DNA of 64,000 bases from an uncultured Mobiluncus sp. (GCF_947087965.1 NZ_CAMUES010000007.1:62001-126000), one strand, 5' to 3'. Counted from the stretch's first letter, positions 24,687-34,196 are shown. Numbers and translations: made by a program. Notes: a model not told the origin generated them from the sequence alone.

Positions 24687-27600
24687 GTGCGCACTGCAGT
24701 TACCGCCCTCATCGTCACTTCCGGGGAGACACCCTACCTGGCGGCAACCCTTTTGGCGGTGTCTCGGCAAACCCTGGCACCGCAGCAAGTGTTCGTCATC
24801 GACGTTTCCAGTTCCGGAGTAGCTCATCGTTCAGGCACGAAAGTCCTGAAAACTCCCGGCGCCCCCAACTTGGGCGAGGCGTTGCGCCAAGCCAAAGCTC
24901 AGCCCGATTTCCCCACGCCCGCTCCGGGAAATTCTCACGCCCTGTGGATTTTGCATGACGACTCCGCTCCGGCTCCCTCCTGCCTGGCCGAACAGCTGAA
25001 AGTCCTGGAATCTGGCTCATCTATCAAAGTCGTCGGCGCGAAACAGCGGCTGTGGGACAAAGCCAATCAAATCGTGGAGGTCGGCATTCGCGCTACCCGT
25101 TCCGGGCGGCGCTTGCAAGAAATGGACACCGGCGAGGTTGACCAAGGTCAATATGACGGCCGCGAGGACGTGCTGGGCGTGGGCACGGCGGGAATGCTGG
25201 TGGACTGGGAAACATTTTGCCGCCTGGACGGTTTTGACCCGCACCTGGGTCCTTTCGGCGATGGTCTGGAGTTTTCCCGGCGGGTACACCTGGCCGGGTA
25301 TCGGGTCGTGGTGGCGCCGCGCGCTGTGGTGTATCACAAGATGGCGGGCTACTTTGGGCTGCGCGGTCTCGATGGGGGGCGTCCCGCCCGTTCCGCCCGC
25401 AGCTTCGACCCCACCGGGCGCGACGTGGAAGCCAACGGCAAGCTGGAGTCCGATGCGAAGCGTTCCTTTACCGCCCGGCGTACCGCCCAGTTGCACAACT
25501 GGATGGTGGCGGCACCCTGGTGGCTGTTTATTTTCCTCCCGCTGATTGTTCTGGTACTCGGCCTGCTGCGGTTTTTCTGGCGTATCCTCACGAAAGAGCC
25601 CAAGCTCGCGGCCGGAGAACTGCAATCCACCCTGGTGACGGTGTTCCGGCCTTTTGCCGCGTGGCAATCCAGGCTGCGGCGGGTGCGTCAAAGCAAGTTG
25701 AGTCCCCGTACTTTGCGGCCTCTCCAGGTGAAATCTTCCCAAATTCGCCAAGCCAAAACCACGGCTCGACGTGTCGCCAAAGACCAGCGCCGCCCGCAAA
25801 TCGTGGACGCGGTAGCGCGGCGCAACTTTTATACCGAAAAGGCCGTGGATCGCACTCTCGTGTGGGTCGTTGTGGCTACCCTGACCCTGATAGGGCTTTT
25901 GGGTTGGCGTTTCGCCATCGGTGGGGTGTCCGGCGGAGCTCTGGCGAACTTGCCGGTGAACAATCAGGACTTTTGGGCCGACCTCATCTCCGGGTGGATT
26001 CCTGCCGGTCTGGGCTACGGTTCGGTGGTCGGGGCGGTGGACCCCCTGGGTCTGGAGGTGGCGAGCCTGGGGCAAATTGCGGGTTTCGTAGGGGTAAAAG
26101 GGTCGGTGGTGCTGGCGGTTTTACTCTTTGTAACTCTGCCCCTGGCCTGGCTCAGCGCGTGGTGGGCTGCCGGGATTCTCACTGATTCCCGCACGCTGCG
26201 TGCCCTGGCTGCCCTCTCCTGGGCCTTGAGTCCGAACCTGCTGGTTAGTATGGGCTTGGGGCAGTTGCCGGTGTGGGTTTTGGCGGTGAGTTTGCCCCTT
26301 TTCGCCGGTTCTCTAGCCCGTGGCACCGGGATGCCGGTGTCCCGCACCGTGATGGGAGAAATCGAACCGGTCACGGTCAGCGTGCATTCCGCCGCAATCA
26401 TCCAGGTCGGCATCGCCGCCCTCACCGGTTTCCTGGCGGTCAGCGCCTCTGTGATTATGGTCATCCCCGTGGTGCTCCTGGTGGGGATGGCGATGCTGAA
26501 AGGGGTCGCTAACCCGCTTTTTGCCGGGGCGCAAACTGAGGTGCCAGACCTTGGCTGGAGCCCAATTCCGGCCCGTCTGCGGCTGAAAGCCGTCCACGCC
26601 ATGATTGTGCTGGCTCCGGCTGTTTTGTTGGCGGTGCCAACGGTCGTGCGCACGGTCGGTACTCCCGCCCAATGGCCCCTGTGGCTGTCCAGTCTTTCAG
26701 TGCCGCTGTCCACCCCGAGGCCGAACTGGTGGGATTTACTCGCAGCCTGGCCGGTGGACGTGGCGGCGACCTCTCTGCCTATTGCTCTGCCCGGCTGGCA
26801 ACTCCTTGCTTTCCTGCCCCTGGCTTTGCTGCTGCTGACCGTGGTGGCCGGGGTGATTATTCCGGGCCATTCCACCGGGGCGCAATGGAGTCTGCTGTTC
26901 GCGCTGGGCGGTCTGGCGACGGCGTGGCTGGCGAGCTCCACCCCGGTTTCCGTCTCTGGAGCCAACGCCGTGTGTGCCTGGGGCGGGCCGGGATTAGCAT
27001 TGTTTCACGCGGGATTAATCACTTCCGCCCTGTTCTCGGTGGGGCGTCTGCAGCTGACGATGCCGGCGGAGATAGCAAACTGGAGTAACCGCAGTGTCCA
27101 GGCCATGGTGGCTGTGGCGGTGCTGATTCCGGTTTTGGGGGCCACTCCGATGCTGGTGAACCAGATGGTTACGCCCGGCGCGTCCGATTTCAACGCGCTG
27201 GCAACTTTTCGGGATGTGAGCCTCCCCGCCACGGTCGCCCAAGGTCAGTCCTCCCCGCGCCACCTGCGCGCCCTGAACCTGGAGGTCACCAGCGCTCCCA
27301 ACCAATCCACCCTGGTGACGGCCGGTTTATGGCGGGACTGGCGCGACACGACTTTTGAGGCTTCCCCCTACCTGAAACTGAAAAACTACCGCAACGTGAC
27401 CGGTTCGCGTACCCCCGATGCGGCTGACGCGGTGCTGCAGGCTACGGTGGCGTCGGTGCTGGGAGGCTCCACCCCGAAGCTGGGAGAGCAGCTCGCCCAG
27501 CTGGACGTGAACTTCATCATCGTACCCCGCAGTAAGGACGCGGCGACCACCACCCTAATCAACACGTTGGACTCGGCCGCGCCGCTGGAACGGATTACCA

Positions 27601-28019
27601 CCACGGAGGCCGGCACGGTGTGGCGTCTGGTCGATTCCGCTGCGGTCAGCGTGGCTCGGGTCGCCCCGGCCCAGTGGAAGGGGGGGCATCCCTCCTGGCC
27701 GACCGGCGAAGTGACGGCGCAAGCGCTCAACGTACGGGGCGGAAAAACCCACGTCGAGGCGGGTCCGGCCGGGCGGCTGCTGGCCTTCAGCGAACGCGCT
27801 GATAGCAGCTTTACGGTGCGATTCAACGGCAAAATCATAGAACCGGTAGATTCGGGCCAGTGGAATGCGCTTTACCAGTTGCCTCCCAATCCCGGCACCG
27901 TGACCATCACCTATGCATATCTTCCTTACCAGTTGTGGGGCGCGGCGTTGCTACTGTCCCTGCTGATTGCCCTGGCTGCGGCCCTACCGCTGCGTCGGGT
28001 GTCGGAGGTGAGATTGTGA
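24687..28019 (+). CDS. Large membrane GT2 glycosyltransferase
   Basis: This 1110-residue protein has a cytoplasmic GT2 domain (about residues 1-260) with LWILHDDSAPAP as metal site and a late acceptor region VVAPRAVVYHKMAGYF. A membrane helix lies at about 275-300, followed by a basic linker. About twelve more hydrophobic helices (390-830), a soluble domain (about 840-1075) and a final helix complete it. Such fusions next to a DUF5719 gene and whiB are typical of actinobacteria and probably act in envelope glycan synthesis. The start is GTG 24687; TAATAT at 24671-24676 may be its -10 box. Its last four bases overlap the next gene. Confidence 0.85.
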   Translation: MRTAVTALIVTSGETPYLAATLLAVSRQTLAPQQVFVIDVSSSGVAHRSGTKVLKTPGAPNLGEALRQAKAQPDFPTPAPGNSHALWILHDDSAPAPSCLAEQLKVLESGSSIKVVGAKQRLWDKANQIVEVGIRATRSGRRLQEMDTGEVDQGQYDGREDVLGVGTAGMLVDWETFCRLDGFDPHLGPFGDGLEFSRRVHLAGYRVVVAPRAVVYHKMAGYFGLRGLDGGRPARSARSFDPTGRDVEANGKLESDAKRSFTARRTAQLHNWMVAAPWWLFIFLPLIVLVLGLLRFFWRILTKEPKLAAGELQSTLVTVFRPFAAWQSRLRRVRQSKLSPRTLRPLQVKSSQIRQAKTTARRVAKDQRRPQIVDAVARRNFYTEKAVDRTLVWVVVATLTLIGLLGWRFAIGGVSGGALANLPVNNQDFWADLISGWIPAGLGYGSVVGAVDPLGLEVASLGQIAGFVGVKGSVVLAVLLFVTLPLAWLSAWWAAGILTDSRTLRALAALSWALSPNLLVSMGLGQLPVWVLAVSLPLFAGSLARGTGMPVSRTVMGEIEPVTVSVHSAAIIQVGIAALTGFLAVSASVIMVIPVVLLVGMAMLKGVANPLFAGAQTEVPDLGWSPIPARLRLKAVHAMIVLAPAVLLAVPTVVRTVGTPAQWPLWLSSLSVPLSTPRPNWWDLLAAWPVDVAATSLPIALPGWQLLAFLPLALLLLTVVAGVIIPGHSTGAQWSLLFALGGLATAWLASSTPVSVSGANAVCAWGGPGLALFHAGLITSALFSVGRLQLTMPAEIANWSNRSVQAMVAVAVLIPVLGATPMLVNQMVTPGASDFNALATFRDVSLPATVAQGQSSPRHLRALNLEVTSAPNQSTLVTAGLWRDWRDTTFEASPYLKLKNYRNVTGSRTPDAADAVLQATVASVLGGSTPKLGEQLAQLDVNFIIVPRSKDAATTTLINTLDSAAPLERITTTEAGTVWRLVDSAAVSVARVAPAQWKGGHPSWPTGEVTAQALNVRGGKTHVEAGPAGRLLAFSERADSSFTVRFNGKIIEPVDSGQWNALYQLPPNPGTVTITYAYLPYQLWGAALLLSLLIALAAALPLRRVSEVRL

Positions 28020-29671
28020 AACTGGAAACCATCGAAGATTCGCTGCCAGAGATGGAGTCGCCAGAGGTGGGGTCGGCTGGTTCTCGTTACGTGGCGGTCA
28101 GTCGCTGGGATGGGGTGCGTTGGTTCCTGGCCACCCTGATGGTCATTACCGTGTCGGGCCTGGTGGTCGCCGTTGGTTTGACCCGACCGGCAGCCGTCCA
28201 GAAGCCTCGCTACGGCGAGCCCGTGCCGGTGCCTCCCGGCCAGATTACCCTGTCTTGTCCTCAGGTGCCGCCCACGATCAACCCCGCGGCAGTCGATGGT
28301 GCCGGCAATCCGCTGGCGCCGCCCAAAATTGCGGGGTCGATGACTTCCACCGTGTTGGCGCGCACTGACCGAGTCCCAGAAAAGGCGGTGTACCAGCCTT
28401 TGGGTTCGTTAGGCCCCGCCCCGCAACCCGCCGCTGCGACACCGGAGGAAACGGACTCGAGCAAAACGCATCGTGCCGAGGGGACGCACTCAGCGGCGGA
28501 TGACAGCGAAGAAGTGGCGCCGCCTCCAGAAAATCCCCGCAACGACCTGGACTTGACCCCGAAATCGGCGATGCTTTACGGCAGTTTTTCCACTCCGGTC
28601 AGCGGTTTCCTCACCGCCCAGCCGTGGGATGGCAAGGTGGCTCTAGCCGGGGCAGATATCGAACAATCAGTTTCCTCAGGAGACTACCGCGGCTTGGCCA
28701 GTGCGTCCTGTCAGCCGGCGCAGCTGGAATCTTGGCTGGTCGGCGGGTCGACTGAGGTCGGGGAATCGAGCGTCCTGCAGCTGATGAACCCCTCGGCCAA
28801 TACTGTTGACGCCAAGGTAGAAGTGTGGGGCGACACCGGGAAACTCGATTTCCCCCGCGGAGACAAAATCAGCGTCCCCGCCCACCAGCTGCAGGCCATT
28901 CCTTTGGAATCCCAGGTGGGAGGCACCCAGCGCCTGGTAGTGCGGGTCACCGCGAACGGAGCCGGTCTGGCATCTTCGCTGATGACGCATAGTTTGCTGG
29001 GTTTGACCGCGGGGGGTGTCTCGCTGGTACACGCCTCGACCTCGCCCCGCACTACCCAGGTTATTCCCGGCGTGGCGATGGATGGGAGTCTCGGCGCGGT
29101 ACGCCTGTTGAATCCCGGTGCGGATTCGGCGCGAGCCACCATTGAAGTCGTGAACGAAAACGGTCGTTTCCCGCTACCGGGGGGTAAAGATTTGGATTTG
29201 GATCCCGGCGCAGTGCTCGATTTCACGCTGGGTGGCTTGCAGCCGGGCAACTATGCGGTCATCGTCAACGCCACCCAGCCCGTGGCGGCCGGGGCGGTGG
29301 TCTATCGGCAAGGCTCTGTGTCCGCCACCGACCCGGATAAATTTGTGCGTGACCTGGCGTGGTTGCCTGCTCTTTCCACCGGCGGAGGAGTGGTGATGGG
29401 ACCCGCCGCGACACAGCGCCAGCTGCTGGTGACGAACCTTAACGCCGAAAATATGGAATACCGGGTTGCCGGAGCCACCCACGTCGTCAATGCCATGACG
29501 ACTGTGGTCGTGCCCCTCCAAGAGGAGATTCCGCAACTGGTGGAGGCTCCTGACCTGTATGTAACTCAGCTGGTCACCACCAATCTGGGGGATGGCGATG
29601 GGATTGATGCCCTGGAACCGATTCCTGACCTGTCCGTATCCAGCCAAATCTATGTCCACCTCACCAGCTAA
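28016..29671 (+). CDS. DUF5719 family exported protein
   Basis: This 551-residue protein starts at GTG 28016, overlapping the glycosyltransferase by GTGA, so translation is coupled. After a cytoplasmic N-terminus there is one membrane helix (about residues 35-60: WFLATLMVITVSGLVVAVGL), a Pro/Ala/Glu-rich linker (about 110-180), and a long extracytoplasmic beta-rich region with repeated L-L-N-P-style segments (VLQLMNPSANTVDAKVEVWG; VRLLNPGADSARATIEVVN). The pattern matches DUF5719 proteins, which regularly follow the large GT2 gene in actinobacteria. Function is unknown; an accessory role for the partner enzyme outside the membrane is inferred. Confidence 0.85.
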   Translation: MKLETIEDSLPEMESPEVGSAGSRYVAVSRWDGVRWFLATLMVITVSGLVVAVGLTRPAAVQKPRYGEPVPVPPGQITLSCPQVPPTINPAAVDGAGNPLAPPKIAGSMTSTVLARTDRVPEKAVYQPLGSLGPAPQPAAATPEETDSSKTHRAEGTHSAADDSEEVAPPPENPRNDLDLTPKSAMLYGSFSTPVSGFLTAQPWDGKVALAGADIEQSVSSGDYRGLASASCQPAQLESWLVGGSTEVGESSVLQLMNPSANTVDAKVEVWGDTGKLDFPRGDKISVPAHQLQAIPLESQVGGTQRLVVRVTANGAGLASSLMTHSLLGLTAGGVSLVHASTSPRTTQVIPGVAMDGSLGAVRLLNPGADSARATIEVVNENGRFPLPGGKDLDLDPGAVLDFTLGGLQPGNYAVIVNATQPVAAGAVVYRQGSVSATDPDKFVRDLAWLPALSTGGGVVMGPAATQRQLLVTNLNAENMEYRVAGATHVVNAMTTVVVPLQEEIPQLVEAPDLYVTQLVTTNLGDGDGIDALEPIPDLSVSSQIYVHLTS

Positions 29672-29685
29672 CCACGCTGCTGATG

Positions 29686-29707
29686 GGGGGCAGGAAACCG
29701 CGCCCCC
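29686..29707. terminator. Possible hairpin between DUF5719 and RDD genes
   Basis: GGGGGC (29686-29691) can pair with GCCCCC (29702-29707) in the 80-bp gap between two convergent genes. It is short and lacks a T-run, so support is weak. Confidence 0.3.
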
Positions 29708-29751
29708 GCTAAGCAAGGACAAACGCCGTGGATATGCCGGTCAGTCCGGCT

Positions 29752-30609
29752 CTAAATCCCGTACCGGGAACCGGATACCGCGGAAAGTTTTTTCTCCAGT
29801 CGGGCCTGGATGGCGTTGTTCGTGTGGTATTCGGCGTCTCGTCGCAACACCAGGACTGCCGCAATGAATCGCTCCGGGTCTGTGCCGGGGGGAGGCGGCG
29901 GATACACCTGGTTCAAAAGGGCGGTGGCCAGCGTTTGCGCCGCCTGCTGGCGGTGGAGCGGGTCCATCTTAGTGGCGCTTTGCAGGAACCGGCGCGCTGT
30001 CACGGTGGTAACCCCGTCCAGCTCACCGACATTGGCCTCGCTGGCCCACTGGGCAAGTTCCGGAGCCAGCAGCAGCGGTCGGCGGGTCAGCCCGGAAGTC
30101 TCGGAAACGGCGTAGGTTCCAGCGAAAATATCCCCGATACGTTTGCCTCTGCGGTTCGTCCACGCCGCGATAATGGCTCCGGCACCCATCGTCGCCCACA
30201 GCTCGCCCAAACCAATCAAGGTACGCACGAACGCGTGGCGCAACGTGATAGGCCCGCCGTCGTCACGGACTATGCGCGTCCCCACGATAAAGCGTCCCAG
30301 CGACTTCCCGCGAGTCAGCGTCTCTACCGTCATCGGCACCAAGAACAGCCACAGCGCCGTGATTATCGAAACCAACGCGGCTACTTGTGCCTCGTTGGAG
30401 AAGTACATGAAATCGTCACTTCCATCGTGCAGAGTCAGTATCAGGAACAGCATCTCATAGGTGATAATCATCCCTAAAATGACCGCGATGGCATCAATAA
30501 TGGCCGAAACTACACGCAAAAATAACGAAGCGGGCTGCACCAGTAAAGCGATGGCTTCACCGGTGATGACCACGTCGGGTCGGATTTTCGTTCCGCTAAA
30601 TTGTTCCAT
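29752..30609 (-). CDS. RDD family membrane protein
   Basis: This 285-residue protein has three to four membrane helices in residues about 25-190, with the RDD family pattern: an early helix region ASLFLRVVSAIIDAIAVILG with Arg and Asp, and the GKSLGRFIVGTRIVRDDGG loop. A soluble C-terminal domain of about 90 residues with a proline run follows. The ATG at 30607-30609 faces the SpoIIM gene across 18 bp; no ribosome site exists, so the transcript is probably leaderless. RDD and SpoIIM-family genes are neighbours in many actinobacteria, but the pair's function is not settled. Confidence 0.87.
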   Translation of the reverse strand: MEQFSGTKIRPDVVITGEAIALLVQPASLFLRVVSAIIDAIAVILGMIITYEMLFLILTLHDGSDDFMYFSNEAQVAALVSIITALWLFLVPMTVETLTRGKSLGRFIVGTRIVRDDGGPITLRHAFVRTLIGLGELWATMGAGAIIAAWTNRRGKRIGDIFAGTYAVSETSGLTRRPLLLAPELAQWASEANVGELDGVTTVTARRFLQSATKMDPLHRQQAAQTLATALLNQVYPPPPPGTDPERFIAAVLVLRRDAEYHTNNAIQARLEKKLSAVSGSRYGI

Positions 30610-30627
30610 TAAGTATAAATTAGCAGC
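30610..30627. promoter_or_regulatory. 18-bp divergent, overlapping leaderless promoters
   Basis: The whole gap between two outward-facing start codons is 18 bp. TATAAA (30614-30619) can serve as the plus-strand -10 box, eight bases before ATG 30628. On the minus strand TAATTT (30622-30617) lies seven bases before the ATG at 30609. The shared A/T core reads as a -10-like element on both strands. No ribosome site fits in the gap, and any -35 or upstream element must lie inside the opposite gene. Confidence 0.6.
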
Positions 30628-31611
30628 ATGGACATCGATGCGTATACCGCAGGGCGAACTCAGGACTGGTCGCGCCTGGCTCAACTGAACCGGAAACGCC
30701 GTCTGAGCGGGGCGGAAATCGATGAATTGATGGGCTTGTATCATCGAGCCAGCGCGGACTTGGCGACCATCACTTCCGTGCCGACCGACCCGGATGTCGT
30801 GCTGGATTTGACGAATCTGGTGTCCACGGCACGAGGGCGTATCGGGGGGACGCGCCGCACGTTTCGGGAGTCTGTTGGTGGGTTCTTTACCGTAACTCTG
30901 CCCCTGGCGCTGTATCGTATCGGGCCGGTCTTCCTGGTGCTCATGGCTCTGTCACTCATTACCGCCGTGTTCACCGGTTTTTGGGCCTACACCCACCCGG
31001 AGGCTCTGCTGGCCCAGCAATCTGAGATGGAACTGCGCCAATACGCCGAGGATTCTTTCAAAGCCTATTATTCAAACTATCCGGCTCCGGATTTTGCCGC
31101 CCAGGTGTGGACGAACAACGCGACGATTGCTGTCCTGATGGTGGCCCTGTTCTTTACCGGCGCCTATCCGGTCTACCTGTTGCTGACGAACTTTGCCAAT
31201 GTGGGAGTCGTCGGGGCCATCATGGCTAAGTACGGTGACTTGGGGATTTTCTTTGGGTTGATTACGCCCCACGGGCTGCTCGAGCTGTCCTGCATTGTCT
31301 TGGCTTGCGCCGCGGCCTTGCGGCTGTTCTGGGCGTTGTTTGTGCCCGGTGAGGATTCGCGCATGGTGTCCCTAGCGCGTGCGGGTCGCCAGTTCGGGCC
31401 GGTAGCGGCGGGGCTGATTATCCTGTTGGGGATTTCGGGTCTGGAAGAAGCGTTCTTGACCCCGTCTGCGCTGCTGACTCCCGTAAAGATTGCGGTGGCG
31501 GCGGTGGTCTATGTGGCTCTGGTGACGTGGGTGGTGTTTTTCGGTCGCCGGGCGCTACGGGCGGGTCTGAGCGGGGACCTGGAGGAATCGGCCGCCGGCT
31601 ACGTGGACTAA
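30628..31611 (+). CDS. SpoIIM-family (stage II sporulation protein M-like) membrane protein
   Basis: This 327-residue protein has a soluble N-terminal helical domain (about residues 1-85: DWSRLAQLNRKRRLSGAEID) and five to six membrane helices. It carries the conserved family segment GVVGAIMAKYGDLGIFFGLITPHG-type loop near residue 200, containing the PHG motif. Despite the name, non-sporulating actinobacteria commonly carry it beside RDD genes, with an unknown envelope role. The start is ATG 30628 with a leaderless promoter. The stop overlaps the convergent L,D-transpeptidase stop by 4 bp. Confidence 0.9.
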   Translation: MDIDAYTAGRTQDWSRLAQLNRKRRLSGAEIDELMGLYHRASADLATITSVPTDPDVVLDLTNLVSTARGRIGGTRRTFRESVGGFFTVTLPLALYRIGPVFLVLMALSLITAVFTGFWAYTHPEALLAQQSEMELRQYAEDSFKAYYSNYPAPDFAAQVWTNNATIAVLMVALFFTGAYPVYLLLTNFANVGVVGAIMAKYGDLGIFFGLITPHGLLELSCIVLACAAALRLFWALFVPGEDSRMVSLARAGRQFGPVAAGLIILLGISGLEEAFLTPSALLTPVKIAVAAVVYVALVTWVVFFGRRALRAGLSGDLEESAAGYVD

Positions 31612-32597
31612 GTGTGAGACACGACCGTAGTGCCGATGCTTATCAGGTCATAAATCGCTTTGGCATCCGTCACGCTCAGGTTCACGCAACCGTGAGAGCC
31701 TTTTTCAGGGGTATAGACGAAAGTGGAGCGCCACGGCGCCCCGTGCAGCGCAAAATCTCCCGAAAAGTACGAAATCCACGGGGCTGTCTCACTGTAGGGG
31801 CCGTCAAATCCCACCCCGGTCATGGTTTGCATCTCTAGCTTGGCGTACACTTTGTAAACCCCTTGCACCGTGGGGGCTTGGGCGTGGCCGTCCACCGCCG
31901 CCACCGGCCCGTAAATGATTTTCGTCCCGTCATAGACGGCAGTAGTGTGGTTCGTCAGGTTCACGTCCACCCACCGTTCTTGTGGCTGGGGCGCGTAGGA
32001 CATAGCCGGGGCCGGAACGACGGTGTCATCAAAACCGCCTTGGCGGGCAGACAACTTCGTGGCGACTTCCACGTTACCTGTTTTTTTGTCCAGGGCCTTG
32101 GCGATGCGCGAAACCAAACTGTTCGGTTTGTCCACGACCGCGCCGTCAACCGGATCTTTGAGTAAACGCACCAGGTGACCGGCACTGTCCACCTGCCGGT
32201 TTCCGTTCACGGCGGGTTTATCGACTTGGGCGATGCAGGAACTCACCCACTGAGTGATTGCGTCAGTGCTAAAGCGGGGTGGGGGCAGGGGTTGCGAGCT
32301 GAGCTGCTTGACCGGATGGGGGACTGGATGCAGCCAGGAGCAGACCTGGTCAGGTTTTGCCAAAAAGCTGCTGTCGCCGAGGCGCAGAGTGACGCTGCGC
32401 TGGCATGCCGAGTCCCGCGCCGCGCTGATTTGGGCGGACTGGTCCTCATTCCAAGGCGGCGTGTAGCCAAATGCGAGCCAGCCGCCCCCGGCCACCACCA
32501 GCAACGTGGCCGCGGCCGCGAGCCATCTGGGGTTAGTCGCCAACGACCGACGCCGGTGTTGCGGCGTCAGATGCGTGGGGCGATAGAGGAAGCTCAT
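31608..32597 (-). CDS. L,D-transpeptidase (YkuD domain)
   Basis: This 329-residue protein has a cytoplasmic basic N-terminus, one membrane helix (about residues 25-45) and an extracytoplasmic chain. The C-terminal YkuD domain (about 205-329) bears the catalytic motif: an upstream HG in DFALHGAP and KGSHGCVNLS with the nucleophilic cysteine. It would form 3-3 peptidoglycan crosslinks or attach proteins to the wall. The ATG has AAAGG eight bases upstream, and the gene lies 20 bp after a longer homologue in the same operon; the catalytic domains are clearly related, indicating tandem duplication. Confidence 0.92.
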   Translation of the reverse strand: MSFLYRPTHLTPQHRRRSLATNPRWLAAAATLLVVAGGGWLAFGYTPPWNEDQSAQISAARDSACQRSVTLRLGDSSFLAKPDQVCSWLHPVPHPVKQLSSQPLPPPRFSTDAITQWVSSCIAQVDKPAVNGNRQVDSAGHLVRLLKDPVDGAVVDKPNSLVSRIAKALDKKTGNVEVATKLSARQGGFDDTVVPAPAMSYAPQPQERWVDVNLTNHTTAVYDGTKIIYGPVAAVDGHAQAPTVQGVYKVYAKLEMQTMTGVGFDGPYSETAPWISYFSGDFALHGAPWRSTFVYTPEKGSHGCVNLSVTDAKAIYDLISIGTTVVSHT

Positions 32598-32617
32598 TCG
32601 TGGAACCTTTCAAAAAC

Positions 32618-34096
32618 CTAGATAACCCCAGCCCGGTGGATGACTACCGGGGTTCCTACCCGAGCCCAGTCGAACAGCTCCTTAGCTTTCGCAGGCTTCA
32701 GGTTCACGCAGCCGTGCGACCCCCCATAGTTCGTTTGGACCCAGTTCCAGCGTGTATAGGTGCCGTGTACGGCGTAGCCGCCGTGGTAGTACATGGTCCA
32801 CGGACTCCAGGTGTCGTAAGGGCCGTCCCAGGCCTCATCGTTCTTCATGTGGGCGTTCACCAGTTTGGTTTGGACTCGGAAAATTCCCGGATGCGTCGGG
32901 GAGGGCAGCGATCCGTGGACTGCCTCGACCGGTCCCCACACGACTTTGTCTCCAACCCATGCCGCCACGGTGTGGTTGGTCAGGTCGATGCTGATGAACT
33001 TTTCTCCGGGTTTCGCGTTGTAGGGCGGGCGGGGAAGGTTTTGGTCCACCACGGTGTCGTTGAACTTGCCTTCCTGGACTTCCATCTCAAAGACTCCGCG
33101 ATAGTTTTGTCCGCGGTTCAGCGCCGTGGTGATTTCAGCGGCAATGGTGTCATTGTTCGAGACTTTCTTTGAGTCCAGAGCCATTTTCGTCATGGTCAAA
33201 AGGTAGCCGTCTTTGGTTATGGTGCGTTCGCCCGGACTGTTGTTGACGTCGATTTCTTGGTCGGTGAACGTTTTTAGCCAAGCCAATACTTGCTTTTGGC
33301 TGATGACCGGTCCGTTCTCGGTGACTTCGACCCACTGGGCTTTGTCCGTGGGGGGAATGATGTGCCCAACTCGACGACCAATCAGGTTCACTTTCGGGGC
33401 AATGAGCGAGTTAGCCTGCTGCACCCAGGTTTCCAGCTGCGGATCCGCTTCGCTCGGCGCAACTTCGGTCAGTGTCACCTTTATAGATTGTTTCGTCTGG
33501 GTTTTCCAAGTTTTCTGAGCAGCCGCGATGAGGACTGTCGGGTCAACCCCCTGCCCGGCGCTACCCGGTTGCACCACAAAGGAACCCTGTTCGCTGTTGA
33601 ACCCCAGATGCGGGTCGACGACGGTGTCGGGTCGCTTCGCGGTCAAAGCCCGGGCTGCCTGAGTGGCGGCGGTTTTGTCGAGGGTGAAAAGGGGGGTGAC
33701 TTGGCGTTCTCTGACGGTAGAGGCCAAAACTCCGCTCAGGTTCTGGTTCGCTTTCATCACGGCCGCAGCGGTGCCGGGAACGTCGCAGTCCAACCCCATC
33801 TGGCCCAGACTCAACGAGGTTTCGGGGACATCGCCGCTAAATGTGGCTTTCAGGGTCTGGCAGCGGTCCGTCAAACCGCGTTTCAGTTCATCGGGAGTCT
33901 GGCCTCCGACATCGTGGTTTCCCACCATCGTGTGAGGCAGGGCCAGATTGGAATAGTGAGTGGAATAAGCCCAACCGCTACCGGCCAGGGCGATGGCGAG
34001 GACCCCCACACTGATACCAGTAACTATGGGCCAGCGCCGTTTTTGCTTGACGACACCGTGAATTTCCAGCTGTGGATTTGCAAAATCTTGTGCCAT
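32618..34096 (-). CDS. L,D-transpeptidase with N-terminal peptidoglycan-binding-like repeats
   Basis: This 492-residue protein has a membrane anchor at about residues 22-45. A central region (about 50-360) contains two VanW/PG_binding_4-like units, as in Enterococcus-type Ldt enzymes. A C-terminal YkuD domain with GYAVHGTY and YGGSHGCVNLK includes the catalytic cysteine. The start ATG (34094-34096) has a GAGGGGA ribosome site. It is the first gene of a two-gene operon. It is probably an envelope-anchored enzyme making 3-3 crosslinks; which of the two is dominant cannot be read here. Confidence 0.92.
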   Translation of the reverse strand: MAQDFANPQLEIHGVVKQKRRWPIVTGISVGVLAIALAGSGWAYSTHYSNLALPHTMVGNHDVGGQTPDELKRGLTDRCQTLKATFSGDVPETSLSLGQMGLDCDVPGTAAAVMKANQNLSGVLASTVRERQVTPLFTLDKTAATQAARALTAKRPDTVVDPHLGFNSEQGSFVVQPGSAGQGVDPTVLIAAAQKTWKTQTKQSIKVTLTEVAPSEADPQLETWVQQANSLIAPKVNLIGRRVGHIIPPTDKAQWVEVTENGPVISQKQVLAWLKTFTDQEIDVNNSPGERTITKDGYLLTMTKMALDSKKVSNNDTIAAEITTALNRGQNYRGVFEMEVQEGKFNDTVVDQNLPRPPYNAKPGEKFISIDLTNHTVAAWVGDKVVWGPVEAVHGSLPSPTHPGIFRVQTKLVNAHMKNDEAWDGPYDTWSPWTMYYHGGYAVHGTYTRWNWVQTNYGGSHGCVNLKPAKAKELFDWARVGTPVVIHRAGVI

Positions 34097-34196
34097 GGTT
34101 TCCCCTCTATGCCATGTTTATGATAACTGATTACCGTATTGAATCGGGAAGCCCCCATACCGGTTAGCTATCGCCGAGTGACCGTGGTAGCGCCAG

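Noticed and set aside
27860..28015. Longer N-terminus of the DUF5719 gene
   Set aside because: It would overlap the C-terminus of the glycosyltransferase by about 160 bp; GTG 28016 gives a normal 4-bp overlap.
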